DNA from: Flammeovirga pacifica
GTDB lineage: Bacteria > Bacteroidota > Bacteroidia > Cytophagales > Flammeovirgaceae
DNA: 64,000 nt
Reading direction: 5' to 3'
Assembly (NCBI RefSeq): GCF_000807855.2
Contig: NZ_JRYR02000001.1
Span: 2,841,285-2,905,284, forward strand
The position numbers were made by a program, and so were the translations under genes. The notes beneath the pieces were generated by a model, which worked only from the letters and a program-made list of their open reading frames with translations, was not told the DNA's origin and searched no databases. Of this stretch, positions 8,550-17,279 are shown piece by piece (positions within the stretch are counted from its first letter, which is position 1; every line of letters begins with the position of its first letter).

Positions 8550-10304
8550 ATGAATCAATTTTTTACTACCGTTATTCGTCTTCTGTGCATATTATTTATT
8601 ATCACTCCAATTCATAATATTTTAGCACAATCAGCCACTGTACCTTATGACCCGGAATATTATCATTTAATTGATAGATACGAGATAAAACAAAAAGATT
8701 TTGGTAACATCTTTACGAACATAAAACCATACAGTCGCCAAGATATTGCCAAATTTGTAGAATCTTTTGATTCAACTTACGACGGTTCATTATCTGAATC
8801 AGATAAATACCAGCTTTCTTACCTTGCCTTAGATAATTGGCAATACATGAGCGATTCTACAATTGCTGAAGTAAAAAAACCTTTCCTTAAATATTTATAC
8901 AGAAGTAAAATTGACTTCGCTAATGTCAATGAAAAAGACTTTGAGGTTCATGTTAACCCATTGCTTTTGTTTAGTGCAGGCGATGATAACCTAAATACTT
9001 CAAGACCATTTATTAATCAAAGAGGTGCTGTTATTTATGGTTCAATTGCAGGTAAAGTAGGATTCTATATGCAAGCAAGTGATAATCAAGAAAGATTACC
9101 ATTTTACGCTCAGCAATACTCAAAATCACATAACAATACCATTCCAGGACAGCAATGGTATAAAGACAATGGAAATGGTACTTACGACTTTTTCAATGCT
9201 CAAGGATATATCAACTTCCAATTAGTCGATAAATACATTCAAGCTGAATTTGGTAGAGGAAGAAACTTTATTGGTAATGGCTATCGTTCAATGTTTTTAT
9301 CTACTCATGCCAACGACTATACTTACTTAAAATTAAATACGAGAGTATGGCACTTAGAATATACCAATATTTTCGCTCAGATGAATGCGAGTAATGTCGC
9401 TGAAATGCCTTTTACTGCTTTGCCTAAGAAATATATGGCTATGCATCACTTAGGATGGAATATTACTAAAAACTTAAATATTGGATTGTTTGAGCAGGTA
9501 TTATTTAGTAGACATGATTCTCTAGGAAATAATTCATTTGATATCTCTTACATGAACCCTATCATCTTCTACAGAGCTTTAGAACATGGATTAGGAGATG
9601 CTGATAACGTTCAAATAGGTTTTGATGCGAAATATAATATTTGGGGTAAGGTTCAACTTTATGGACAAATCATGGTGGATGACTTAAGTGTTGGAAACTT
9701 AGGAAAAGGCTTTTATGGTAATAAATTCGCATATCAACTTGGTGCGAAATACATTGATGCATTTGGTCTCAGTAATCTAGATCTACAAGGGGAAATGAAT
9801 GTCGTCGACCCTTACACCTACTCCCATAAGGAAACGACCGGACCAAAAAGTAATTTATATGGTAATCAAGCCCATTATTACCAAGAACTAGCCCATCCTA
9901 ATGGTGCTAACTTTTATGAGCTAATTGGTATTCTTAGATATAGACCGAACTTCTTACCAAAATTATCAACCGTAATTAAAGGTATTTATAGAGAACAAGG
10001 ATTTAATACCTACGATGAAAACGGAAATATCTTAGTGAATTACGGTCATGATATTTTTGTCAATTATAACACGGCACCTGGAGCTCCTGATTCTTTTGAC
10101 AATAAACTTTTACAAGGAGATAAAGTCACTACCATGTATCTTGATGCTGTTTTGACTTACACTCCATTCCATAATATTTTTGTGGATTTAAGAGCTACTT
10201 ACAGAAAGTTAAGCAGTGATGACAATGCGGCTTACAATCAGTCTGAAAATTATATTGGTGCCGCTGTTAGATGGAATATCGGACAAAGACTTTACGATTT
10301 CTAA
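8550..10304 (+). CDS. Outer membrane protein, RemB/Wzi-like
   Basis: A 584-residue protein with a Sec signal peptide (cleavage probably after HNILAQ) followed by a beta-strand-rich barrel ending in WNIGQRLYDF, a typical outer-membrane C-terminus with terminal Phe. The central signature GRGRNFIGNGYRSMFLSTH followed by LEYTNIFAQMN is characteristic of the Bacteroidetes family annotated as gliding motility protein RemB or capsule assembly Wzi-like protein. Roles in gliding or surface polysaccharide attachment are known for such relatives; which applies here cannot be decided. A clear terminator follows at 10329-10356. Confidence 0.8.
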   Translation: MNQFFTTVIRLLCILFIITPIHNILAQSATVPYDPEYYHLIDRYEIKQKDFGNIFTNIKPYSRQDIAKFVESFDSTYDGSLSESDKYQLSYLALDNWQYMSDSTIAEVKKPFLKYLYRSKIDFANVNEKDFEVHVNPLLLFSAGDDNLNTSRPFINQRGAVIYGSIAGKVGFYMQASDNQERLPFYAQQYSKSHNNTIPGQQWYKDNGNGTYDFFNAQGYINFQLVDKYIQAEFGRGRNFIGNGYRSMFLSTHANDYTYLKLNTRVWHLEYTNIFAQMNASNVAEMPFTALPKKYMAMHHLGWNITKNLNIGLFEQVLFSRHDSLGNNSFDISYMNPIIFYRALEHGLGDADNVQIGFDAKYNIWGKVQLYGQIMVDDLSVGNLGKGFYGNKFAYQLGAKYIDAFGLSNLDLQGEMNVVDPYTYSHKETTGPKSNLYGNQAHYYQELAHPNGANFYELIGILRYRPNFLPKLSTVIKGIYREQGFNTYDENGNILVNYGHDIFVNYNTAPGAPDSFDNKLLQGDKVTTMYLDAVLTYTPFHNIFVDLRATYRKLSSDDNAAYNQSENYIGAAVRWNIGQRLYDF

Positions 10305-10328
10305 ATCAATAAGAATTGTCTCAATACA

Positions 10329-10356
10329 AAAGTAGAGGAATTAGTTTCTCTACTTT
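10329..10356 (+). terminator. Terminator of the RemB/Wzi-like gene
   Basis: A 9-base stem (AAAGTAGAG with CTCTACTTT) followed by an uninterrupted T run, 25 bases after the stop. Confidence 0.8.
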
Positions 10357-10534
10357 TTTTTATGCAAAAACATTTCATGTAACATTAAATTCACATACTG
10401 ATTTGAATTTTATTTATTATTAACATCATTTTAATAATAAAACCTACATATGTCGTCTTTAGGTTAACCTAATGTTAACTCAATGTGAATAATATTCGTA
10501 TATTAGATAAGAAAACATTGCGAAAGTATTATTC

Positions 10535-11359
10535 ATGAAATTTATTGCCGTCATATTACCCCTTATAATTTCACTTTCTTTTTTAGGAAAGTCAGAGGTG
10601 TATGCACAAGATCATGAAATAACGCTTGCAAAAAATCAATCCTCTTCTATGCTAGAGTATTATTCTCTAAATCAAATTGATAAAGCATGGAATACAGATC
10701 ATTTCAACTTATATTTTTCTCCTACCGAAAAAATTAATGCTAAAGAGTTTACATCCATGAAACAAGATGTTCAGGATTGGGTAAACTATTGGCAAGAACA
10801 AAAAGACAAGACCAACAAATCAATTGTCAAAAAAATATTCACAAAAACTAGAAACAAGTTTTTAAAAAATTACGCAGAGTGTAGTTCATTCTCTGAAATG
10901 ATTAACACTGGAACATATGATTGTTTAACAGCAACATTGTTATATGCTCATATTTTTGATGAGTTAGGTTATGACTTTCAGATTAAACAATTAAACAGCC
11001 ATGTGTATATTTTATTAAATGATGCACATCAAGGTAGAACACTTATAGAATCTACAGATGTTTATGGCTATGTGATTAATCAGAATGATATTGATGAAAG
11101 AATAAATAAGTATCAAAGTAGATTAGAAAATTCATTGTTATATAAGGAATATGGAATGAATTTAAGTGAAAACCTAAGCTTAAAAGATTTAGCTGGTTTA
11201 CAATATTACAATCAGGCTGTAAACGCTTATAGAGCAGATAATTTTCAAGATGCTCAATTAGCGTTATACAAAGCATCTATTGTTACAGATTCTCCTAGAA
11301 TAATTTACTTAAGATCTTATTTAGAAGATCAAGTATCTTACGAGGATTGGTCAAAATAA
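10535..11359 (+). CDS. Secreted transglutaminase-like protein with helical C-terminus
   Basis: A 274-residue protein with a signal peptide (about residues 1-25, ending VYAQ). The middle has the order expected of a transglutaminase-like fold: C130 in GTYDCLTATLLYAHIF, H156 in NSHVYILL and D175 in IESTD, which I read as a possible Cys-His-Asp triad. The last 60 residues (LAGLQYYNQAVNAYRADN...) look like a TPR-type helical pair. The role could be a periplasmic peptidase or a catalytically inert relative; the substrate is unknown. It is monocistronic, with a shared terminator between it and tyrS. Confidence 0.65.
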   Translation: MKFIAVILPLIISLSFLGKSEVYAQDHEITLAKNQSSSMLEYYSLNQIDKAWNTDHFNLYFSPTEKINAKEFTSMKQDVQDWVNYWQEQKDKTNKSIVKKIFTKTRNKFLKNYAECSSFSEMINTGTYDCLTATLLYAHIFDELGYDFQIKQLNSHVYILLNDAHQGRTLIESTDVYGYVINQNDIDERINKYQSRLENSLLYKEYGMNLSENLSLKDLAGLQYYNQAVNAYRADNFQDAQLALYKASIVTDSPRIIYLRSYLEDQVSYEDWSK

Positions 11360-11390
11360 AAGTATAATCGTCAGAAGTTTTTTTATACAT

Positions 11391-11426
11391 AAAAAGGCGT
11401 TGAATATTACATTCAACGCCTTTTTT
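11391..11426. terminator. Bidirectional terminator between 10535 gene and tyrS
   Basis: AAAAAGGCGTTGAAT and its complement ATTCAACGCCTTTTTT flank a five-base loop. The A-rich left arm and T-rich right arm let it serve both convergent genes. Confidence 0.85.
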
Positions 11427-11441
11427 ATCTATAAATAGAAA

Positions 11442-12743
11442 TTAAACTACTTTAATCAAACAGTAATTTTTCTTTCCTTTTTGAGCTAAGATATATTTGT
11501 CTTGCAACAACTCTAAATCTTTTGGTAACTCGCTACCTTGTAATTTAGCTTTGTTGATAGAAATACCTCCACCTTTAATCATTCTTTTTGCTTCACCTTT
11601 AGAAGAGAATAATTGATTATCAGTACCTGCTGATAATAAATCGGCAATTTCTGCCATTCCTTCTAAATCCGCTTTTGTGATTTCAGATTGTGTTACTCCT
11701 TCAAATACTTGTAATAATGTACGCTCATCTAAAGATTTCAGCTGATCTGTAACATTCTTACCAAACAAAATATTTGATGCAGCGATTGCCGTGTCTAATT
11801 CTTTTTGTCCGTGTACAGCACGTGTTACTTCTTCTGCTAATCGCTTTTGAAGAATACGTGTATGAGGAGCCTCATCATGCTCTGCAATCAATTGATCGAT
11901 CTCTTCTTTTTCGATAAATGTAAAGATCTTGATGTATTTCTTAGCATCATCATCTCCAACATTTAACCAGAATTGATAGAATTGGTAAGGAGAAGTTTTT
12001 TCTGGATCTAACCAAACAGCACCACTTTCCGTTTTACCAAATTTAGTTCCGTCAGCCTTTGTAATTAAAGGACAAGTAGCAGCATAAGCCGTTCCTTGAG
12101 CTTTACGACGAATTAATTCAGTACCTGTAACGATATTACCCCACTGGTCTGAACCTCCAAATTGTAAACGACAGTTTTTCTCTTTGTACAGATGATAAAA
12201 ATCCCATCCTTGTAACAATTGATAAGTAAACTCTGTGAATGAGATACCTGATCCGTCAGCTAAACGCTTCTTCACAGATTCTTTACTCATCATATAATTT
12301 ACAGTCAAGTGTTTCCCTGCTTCTCTTGCAAAATCGATAAAGCTAAACTCTTTGAACCAATCATAATTGTTCAAGATCTCAGCTGAATTATCTCCGCAAT
12401 CGAAGTCTAAGAATTTTTCCAATTGTCCCTTCATTCCTGCAATGTTCTTTTGGATAGAATCATCATCCAAAAGTTGTCTTTCTGCAGCTTTAAAAGAAGG
12501 ATCGCCAATCATACCTGTTGCTCCACCTACAATAGCTAATGGCTTGTGCCCTGCCTTTTGTAAATGTCTAAGCAACATAACAGATACCATATGACCAATG
12601 TGAAGAGAATCTGCTGTTGGGTCAAAACCTACATAAGCAGTTGTCATCTCTTTGTTCAATTGATCTTCAGTACCTGGCATGATATCATGCAGCATACCGC
12701 GCCACTGCAATTCTTCAATAAGATTTGTTTTTATATCTGCCAT
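11442..12743 (-). CDS. tyrS: Tyrosyl-tRNA synthetase
   Basis: A 433-residue class I aminoacyl-tRNA synthetase that charges tRNA-Tyr. The HIGH motif is at residues 48-51 and the KMSKS-type loop is KFGKT near 233. The conserved GGSDQWGNI segment is present, and an S4 RNA-binding domain forms the C-terminus. Length is normal for bacterial TyrRS. The start follows the mltD-like gene by 68 bases on the same strand, with no terminator visible between them, so read-through is possible. Confidence 0.97.
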   Translation of the reverse strand: MADIKTNLIEELQWRGMLHDIMPGTEDQLNKEMTTAYVGFDPTADSLHIGHMVSVMLLRHLQKAGHKPLAIVGGATGMIGDPSFKAAERQLLDDDSIQKNIAGMKGQLEKFLDFDCGDNSAEILNNYDWFKEFSFIDFAREAGKHLTVNYMMSKESVKKRLADGSGISFTEFTYQLLQGWDFYHLYKEKNCRLQFGGSDQWGNIVTGTELIRRKAQGTAYAATCPLITKADGTKFGKTESGAVWLDPEKTSPYQFYQFWLNVGDDDAKKYIKIFTFIEKEEIDQLIAEHDEAPHTRILQKRLAEEVTRAVHGQKELDTAIAASNILFGKNVTDQLKSLDERTLLQVFEGVTQSEITKADLEGMAEIADLLSAGTDNQLFSSKGEAKRMIKGGGISINKAKLQGSELPKDLELLQDKYILAQKGKKNYCLIKVV

Positions 12744-12811
12744 TTTCCTGTTGTTTCAAAATTTGAAGATGCAATTTACAAGGAAAATTAGAATTGAGTA
12801 TTTAAAGATGC

Positions 12812-14992
12812 TTAAGATTTTATTTTTAATTGCTGTCCTACCTTCAAATTATTACTTTTCAGACCATTTAACTGCTTGATTTCTGAAACTGACACTCCAG
12901 ATTTCTGAGAAATACTCCATAAAGTATCTCCACTTTTTACAGTGTAATATTGAGGCGAACTACTTTTCGATGATTTCTTCTGCTCATTAAGCACACTATT
13001 CGGCGAAGGTGGGATGGTTAAAACCTGACCTGCCTGAATAGTAGAAGTTTTCATATTATTTACTTTCTTAATATCGTTTACATACACTCTATACATCTTA
13101 GCAATTTCAACTAGATTTTCTCCAGATTTCACTTTATGTGATCTCGTTTTAGAAGAAGGTCCGTAAGTAGGAGAATTATTTTTTGCCGGTGTTGTAGATT
13201 TTTTTGATGAAGCCTTAGAAGTAGTAGGGGCAGCTACTTTTTGAGAACTGTAAACTTTTAATTTTTGTCCTTTGTAAATAGTAGAGCCGCTCATACCGTT
13301 CCATCTCCTTAAATTTGAAGCAGATGTGTTATACTGTTCAGCAATTCCTCCTAAAGTTTCACCACTTCTTACAGTGTGGTACACTAGGTTATCTTTCGAA
13401 GATGATACAGTTGTAGGTTGTGAGGTTGTTTTTGAAGTACTCGAAGAAGATGCTTCAGGAGCCTTATACTTTCCTTCTTTAATCAATAACTTTTGACCTT
13501 TATAAATAGTTGATCCTTTTATTTTATTCAGCCTTTTAATATCTGATACGTATACTCTATATCTTTTAGCAATAGTTCCCAAAGTCTCCCCACTTCTTAC
13601 CGTATGGTAGATGCTTGCTCCACTTGTTTTAGATGCCGTTGAGGTAGTAGTTGCAGAAGTTCTCTTCTTTGAAGAACTAGATGATGATACGGTTGAAGGC
13701 CCCGGACTATATACATTTCCATAAATCTTCAACTTCTGTCCTGGGTAAATAGTGTTATTTCTCAAGTTATTCCATGACTTGATATTAGTAATAGACACTC
13801 TATTTTTTCTAGCTATCACACCTAAAGACTCTCCACTTCTTACATAATGATAGTAGTATCCATCACTTATACTAGCCCCTTTACCAGTATATTTTATATT
13901 GGATAAGATTTCATCTTGATGCTCTAAATAATAATTGAACCTTGCTTCTGGAATCTTAATTCTAAAGTTTTTTACATAATTGGGAGCAAAACCAAACCTT
14001 AACGATGGATTCAAAAGAGATAAATCATCATGGCAAACATTCAACTCATCAGCCAACTTATTTAAATCTACAGATTGACTAACAAAGATATCTTCAGAAG
14101 GGATTTCATACATTGGTAAATCTTGCACCAAATTGTACTCATCAGCATACGTTAAAACATACGCCATAGCTACATATTGAGGTAAATAAGACCTTGTTTC
14201 TCTAGGTAGTTTTTTATAAATATCCCAGAATTTTTTCTTACCAGATCTTCTTTGTGCTTTTCTAATATTACCAGGTCCACAGTTGTAGGCTGCAATGGCT
14301 AATTCCCAATCTCCATGATAATTGTGTAAGAACTTTAAATATCTTGCTGCTGCCCTTGTTGCCTTTTCAGGGTCCATTCTATCATCAATCTGATAACTTT
14401 GTTTTAACCCATAAGCACGACCCGTTCTTGGCATAAATTGCCATAAACCTTTGGCACCAACTCTAGATAAAGCAACAGGTTTTAAAGCTGACTCTATCAC
14501 CGATAAATATTTTAATTCAGTAGGTACGCCTTCTTCTTCAAATATTCTTTCAAACATTGGAAAGTAGATATTTTGTCGTTGCATTATCCCCAATGTGTAA
14601 TCACGATTTCTTACGGCAAAATAATCTATAAACAAACGTACACGCTCATGATATTCTAAAGGAATCACGTCTTCTAATTCCTTAAGACGTTCTTTCACTA
14701 AACTATCTGTTACATTAGGTACATAATCATAAGTTTGATCAGTAACATCTAAAAGTATTGCAGATGTGGTATCAAAATCTTCAAAATTTTCAAACCAAGG
14801 TGCATAAGGTGCCGCTTCCACAATTTCTAATGTGTCAGATGGCAAAAGGTAACCTTCAGGAAGAGCTACGGTATAAATACTATCTTTCCAAGTCATTCTA
14901 GTCTCTTCTATTTCGTTTTGAGAAAAAACGATTGTACTAGAAATTAAAAAGATAAAAATAGAAATAAATGCGGATGATTTATTGAACTGCAT
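12812..14992 (-). CDS. Lytic transglycosylase with five LysM repeats (MltD-like)
   Basis: A 726-residue cell-wall enzyme that cleaves the glycan strands of peptidoglycan to anhydro-muropeptides. It has a signal peptide (residues 1-24), then an SLT domain with the catalytic Glu in LSVIESALKP and the motif VGAKGLWQFMPRTGRAYGL. Five LysM modules follow, each opening with an [RK]SG[ED] block (RSGESLG, RSGETLG, RSGETLG, KSGENLV, KSGDTLW) and separated by Ser/Thr-rich linkers. MltD of Escherichia coli has two LysM domains, so this is an extended version. The fifth module is the most canonical LysM. It lies in a minus-strand series with gatA upstream and tyrS downstream. Confidence 0.93.
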   Translation of the reverse strand: MQFNKSSAFISIFIFLISSTIVFSQNEIEETRMTWKDSIYTVALPEGYLLPSDTLEIVEAAPYAPWFENFEDFDTTSAILLDVTDQTYDYVPNVTDSLVKERLKELEDVIPLEYHERVRLFIDYFAVRNRDYTLGIMQRQNIYFPMFERIFEEEGVPTELKYLSVIESALKPVALSRVGAKGLWQFMPRTGRAYGLKQSYQIDDRMDPEKATRAAARYLKFLHNYHGDWELAIAAYNCGPGNIRKAQRRSGKKKFWDIYKKLPRETRSYLPQYVAMAYVLTYADEYNLVQDLPMYEIPSEDIFVSQSVDLNKLADELNVCHDDLSLLNPSLRFGFAPNYVKNFRIKIPEARFNYYLEHQDEILSNIKYTGKGASISDGYYYHYVRSGESLGVIARKNRVSITNIKSWNNLRNNTIYPGQKLKIYGNVYSPGPSTVSSSSSSKKRTSATTTSTASKTSGASIYHTVRSGETLGTIAKRYRVYVSDIKRLNKIKGSTIYKGQKLLIKEGKYKAPEASSSSTSKTTSQPTTVSSSKDNLVYHTVRSGETLGGIAEQYNTSASNLRRWNGMSGSTIYKGQKLKVYSSQKVAAPTTSKASSKKSTTPAKNNSPTYGPSSKTRSHKVKSGENLVEIAKMYRVYVNDIKKVNNMKTSTIQAGQVLTIPPSPNSVLNEQKKSSKSSSPQYYTVKSGDTLWSISQKSGVSVSEIKQLNGLKSNNLKVGQQLKIKS

Positions 14993-15265
14993 TCTCGGTT
15001 AAATAATTAGGGGATAAAACAGTTTTGTGATTAGATCATCATTTAAATAAGTAGAATTCTGATTAATAAAAATGAATCGACATATCAAATCACAAGGTTA
15101 TTACTTAAGATCGAAGATACTTATTCTATTAAGAAATTGATTTTCAAATAAAATAACTTATTACGAACTTATGCTATCAACAAATATAAGATGAAAATGA
15201 ATTAAGAATTAGGATTTAAGAATATAGTTCATCAAAAAGTATGATTTTTTATCTATGAAATAAAA
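14993..15265 (-). other. Leader and promoter region of the LysM lytic transglycosylase gene
   Basis: This non-coding stretch holds no convincing ORF. A near-match to the -7 box lies at 15112-15119 on the minus strand (TATCTTCG, one mismatch to TAnnTTTG), which would give a leader of about 110 bases. Nothing else was seen. Confidence 0.4.
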
Positions 15266-15304
15266 AAGATGTAAAACTTCTTCTAAGAATTAGTTTTACA
15301 TCTT
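15266..15304 (-). terminator. Terminator downstream of gatA
   Basis: On the minus strand, AAGATGTAAAACT and AGTTTTACATCTT form a 13-base stem followed by TTTTATT, about 57 bases after the gatA stop. Confidence 0.8.
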
Positions 15305-15360
15305 CAATATATTCCTTTCTCCTAAGATGAAAGTCCAATTATAATGATACTATAGTTTAA

Positions 15361-16785
15361 TTATAATTTTGATAGGTAATTCGAAAATGCTAACATTTTT
15401 TCTTCTTCAAACCTATTTGCCATTACTTGTAGACCAATAGTTAAACCTTCTTTATCTTCTCCATTAGGAATTGATATTGCTGGCAAACCTGCTAATGAAG
15501 CATGCACTGTATATAAATCTCCTAAGTACAATTCTAATAAATTATTTTCGCCATACTCCCCTATTTTAAAAGAAGGAGTGGATGTGGTAGGCATTAAAAT
15601 AAAATCGTATTCCGATAAGATCTTTTCTGTCGTTTCTTTGATCAATCTTCTTACTTTTTGAGCTTTTGAAAAATAAGCATCATAATAAGAAGCAGATAAA
15701 ACAAACGTTCCTAACATAATTCTTCTCTTCACTTCATCTCCAAAACCTTCTGATCTTGATTTCTTGTAAAGTGCTTCCAAATCTTTAGGTTGATCTGTTC
15801 TGTAACCATACCTTACCCCATCAAAGCGTTCCAAGTTTGTACTTGCTTCTGCTGTTGTTAAGATATAGTAGGTAGGCAACAAATAGTCTAAAAGAGGAAA
15901 TTCAATACCCTCCACCTGATGACCTTCTGCTTTTAAAGCATTGATCTTATCAAATGTTTTCTGACTAATTTCTTGATTTAAATGCTCACTTTCTACTGTT
16001 TCTTTGATGTAAGCAATCTTTAATTTCTCTTTAGGCTGATCATCTACAGTAGTAGAATACGCAGGCACTGGCTGTTGAGAAACTGTAGCATCTTGCTCGT
16101 CTTGACCTGCAATAATTTCTAAAACTAGAGCAGCATCAGGAACATTATGTGATATAATACCTATAGTATCAAAAGAAGAAGCATAAGCAATTAAGCCCCA
16201 TCGCGAAATTCTTGAATAAGTAGGTTTTAAACCAACAGTGCCTGTAAACGCAGCTGGCTGTCTTACAGAACCTCCTGTATCAGAACCTAAAGATACTAAA
16301 CAGTGTTGATCAGAAACTGCTACGGCAGATGCTCCAGAAGAACCACCCGGCACACGCGTTTCGTCAATATTATTTTTAACTACTCCAAAAGCTGAGTTTT
16401 CATTGGATGACCCCATGGCAAACTCATCACAGCTTTGTCTACCAATTATGATAGCGTCTTCATCAAGAAGCCTATCTGTAGCTGTTGCTGAAAATGGAGA
16501 AATATATTTATCTAAAATTTTTGATGATGCTTGTAGGCCGTGATCTTTAAATGCAATCACATCTTTCAATCCAACAACCATACCTGCTAAACGACCTGCA
16601 GTACCATTTTTAAGCTTTTCATCAACTTTTTTAGCTTGAGCGATCGCTTCATCAGCATATACCTCATTCCAAACATTTAGATGCTTTTTCTCCTCAATTC
16701 TTGCCAAATAATTTTCTACAAGAGTAACACAAGAAGTTGCTCCATTGGAAAGTGCTGCCTTTATTTCATCAAATGATTTGTACAT
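15361..16785 (-). CDS. gatA: Asp-tRNA(Asn)/Glu-tRNA(Gln) amidotransferase subunit A
   Basis: GatA is the amidase subunit of GatCAB, which releases ammonia from glutamine to convert misacylated Asp-tRNA(Asn) or Glu-tRNA(Gln). The amidase-signature Ser-cisSer-Lys triad is visible in VGLKDVIA, PGGSSGASAVAV and SDTGGSVRQPA. I choose the ATG at 16785 (474 residues, MYKSFDEIKAALSNG), which matches the usual GatA start; an in-frame GTG at 16824 would add 13 residues with no known counterpart. gatB and gatC are not in the window. Its terminator is at 15266-15304. Confidence 0.95.
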   Translation of the reverse strand: MYKSFDEIKAALSNGATSCVTLVENYLARIEEKKHLNVWNEVYADEAIAQAKKVDEKLKNGTAGRLAGMVVGLKDVIAFKDHGLQASSKILDKYISPFSATATDRLLDEDAIIIGRQSCDEFAMGSSNENSAFGVVKNNIDETRVPGGSSGASAVAVSDQHCLVSLGSDTGGSVRQPAAFTGTVGLKPTYSRISRWGLIAYASSFDTIGIISHNVPDAALVLEIIAGQDEQDATVSQQPVPAYSTTVDDQPKEKLKIAYIKETVESEHLNQEISQKTFDKINALKAEGHQVEGIEFPLLDYLLPTYYILTTAEASTNLERFDGVRYGYRTDQPKDLEALYKKSRSEGFGDEVKRRIMLGTFVLSASYYDAYFSKAQKVRRLIKETTEKILSEYDFILMPTTSTPSFKIGEYGENNLLELYLGDLYTVHASLAGLPAISIPNGEDKEGLTIGLQVMANRFEEEKMLAFSNYLSKL

Positions 16786-16886
16786 ATTCTCAGTATAATT
16801 AGAAATTAAGTGTGTGAATTGCACAGAAGTTTGTTCTTAGTTATTGCACACAATAATTTTTTGATCTTCAACTTGAAGGGACCAAA

Positions 16887-16927
16887 ATAAAAAAAGTTTA
16901 TCTATGTATAATGACAAAGATAAACTT
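16887..16927 (-). terminator. Terminator downstream of tatA
   Basis: On the minus strand, AAGTTTATCT pairs with AGATAAACTT and is followed by a long T-rich run (TTTTTTTATTTT), 75 bases after the tatA stop and ahead of gatA. Confidence 0.75.
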
Positions 16928-17001
16928 CTTTTCGTTTTATTGTGAATAATTTAATGAAAAATAGATTTCATTAAAAATATATCAAGGATAACAAGGTTAA
17001 A

Positions 17002-17220
17002 TTACTTTTCCTCTTTCTTCTTCTCCTCTTCTTTAATGCCTTTCTCTAACTCTTCTGAGATTTGATTTTTAGCATCTTTAAATTCTCTGATGCCAGAACC
17101 AAGACCACGAGCTAATTCAGGAATACGCTTCGCTCCGAATAGTAATAAAACTACCAAGCCAATGATTACCCATTCCAAACCTCCAGGCATACCGAATAAT
17201 AAAATTGCATTCAATTCCAT
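17002..17220 (-). CDS. tatA: Twin-arginine translocase subunit TatA/E
   Basis: A 72-residue pore-forming Tat subunit. One membrane helix (about 12-30, [20 protein letters not shown]) contains the conserved FG hinge, followed by an amphipathic helix ([16 protein letters not shown]) and an acidic/basic tail. tatC is not in the window. The gene follows the ABC exporter by 55 bases but has its own promoter-like sequence overlapping that gene's end, so it can be transcribed alone. Confidence 0.95.
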   Translation of the reverse strand: MELNAILLFGMPGGLEWVIIGLVVLLLFGAKRIPELARGLGSGIREFKDAKNQISEELEKGIKEEEKKKEEK

Positions 17221-17250
17221 GGTGTACTATTTATTGTTTGTTACGCACTG

Positions 17251-17279
17251 CAAAGGTACTTATAATTTTCTAATATCAA
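17251..17279 (-). promoter_or_regulatory. Candidate tatA promoter
   Basis: On the minus strand, TTG (17277-17279) and TACCTTTG (17251-17258) are separated by 18 bases, matching the Bacteroidetes -33/-7 arrangement. The -33 element overlaps the stop codon of the upstream ABC exporter gene. The predicted start gives a leader of about 25 bases. Confidence 0.55.

Noticed and set aside
16786-16824. GTG start for gatA adding 13 residues
   Set aside because: The ATG at 16785 gives the usual GatA N-terminus, and the extension has no family counterpart.
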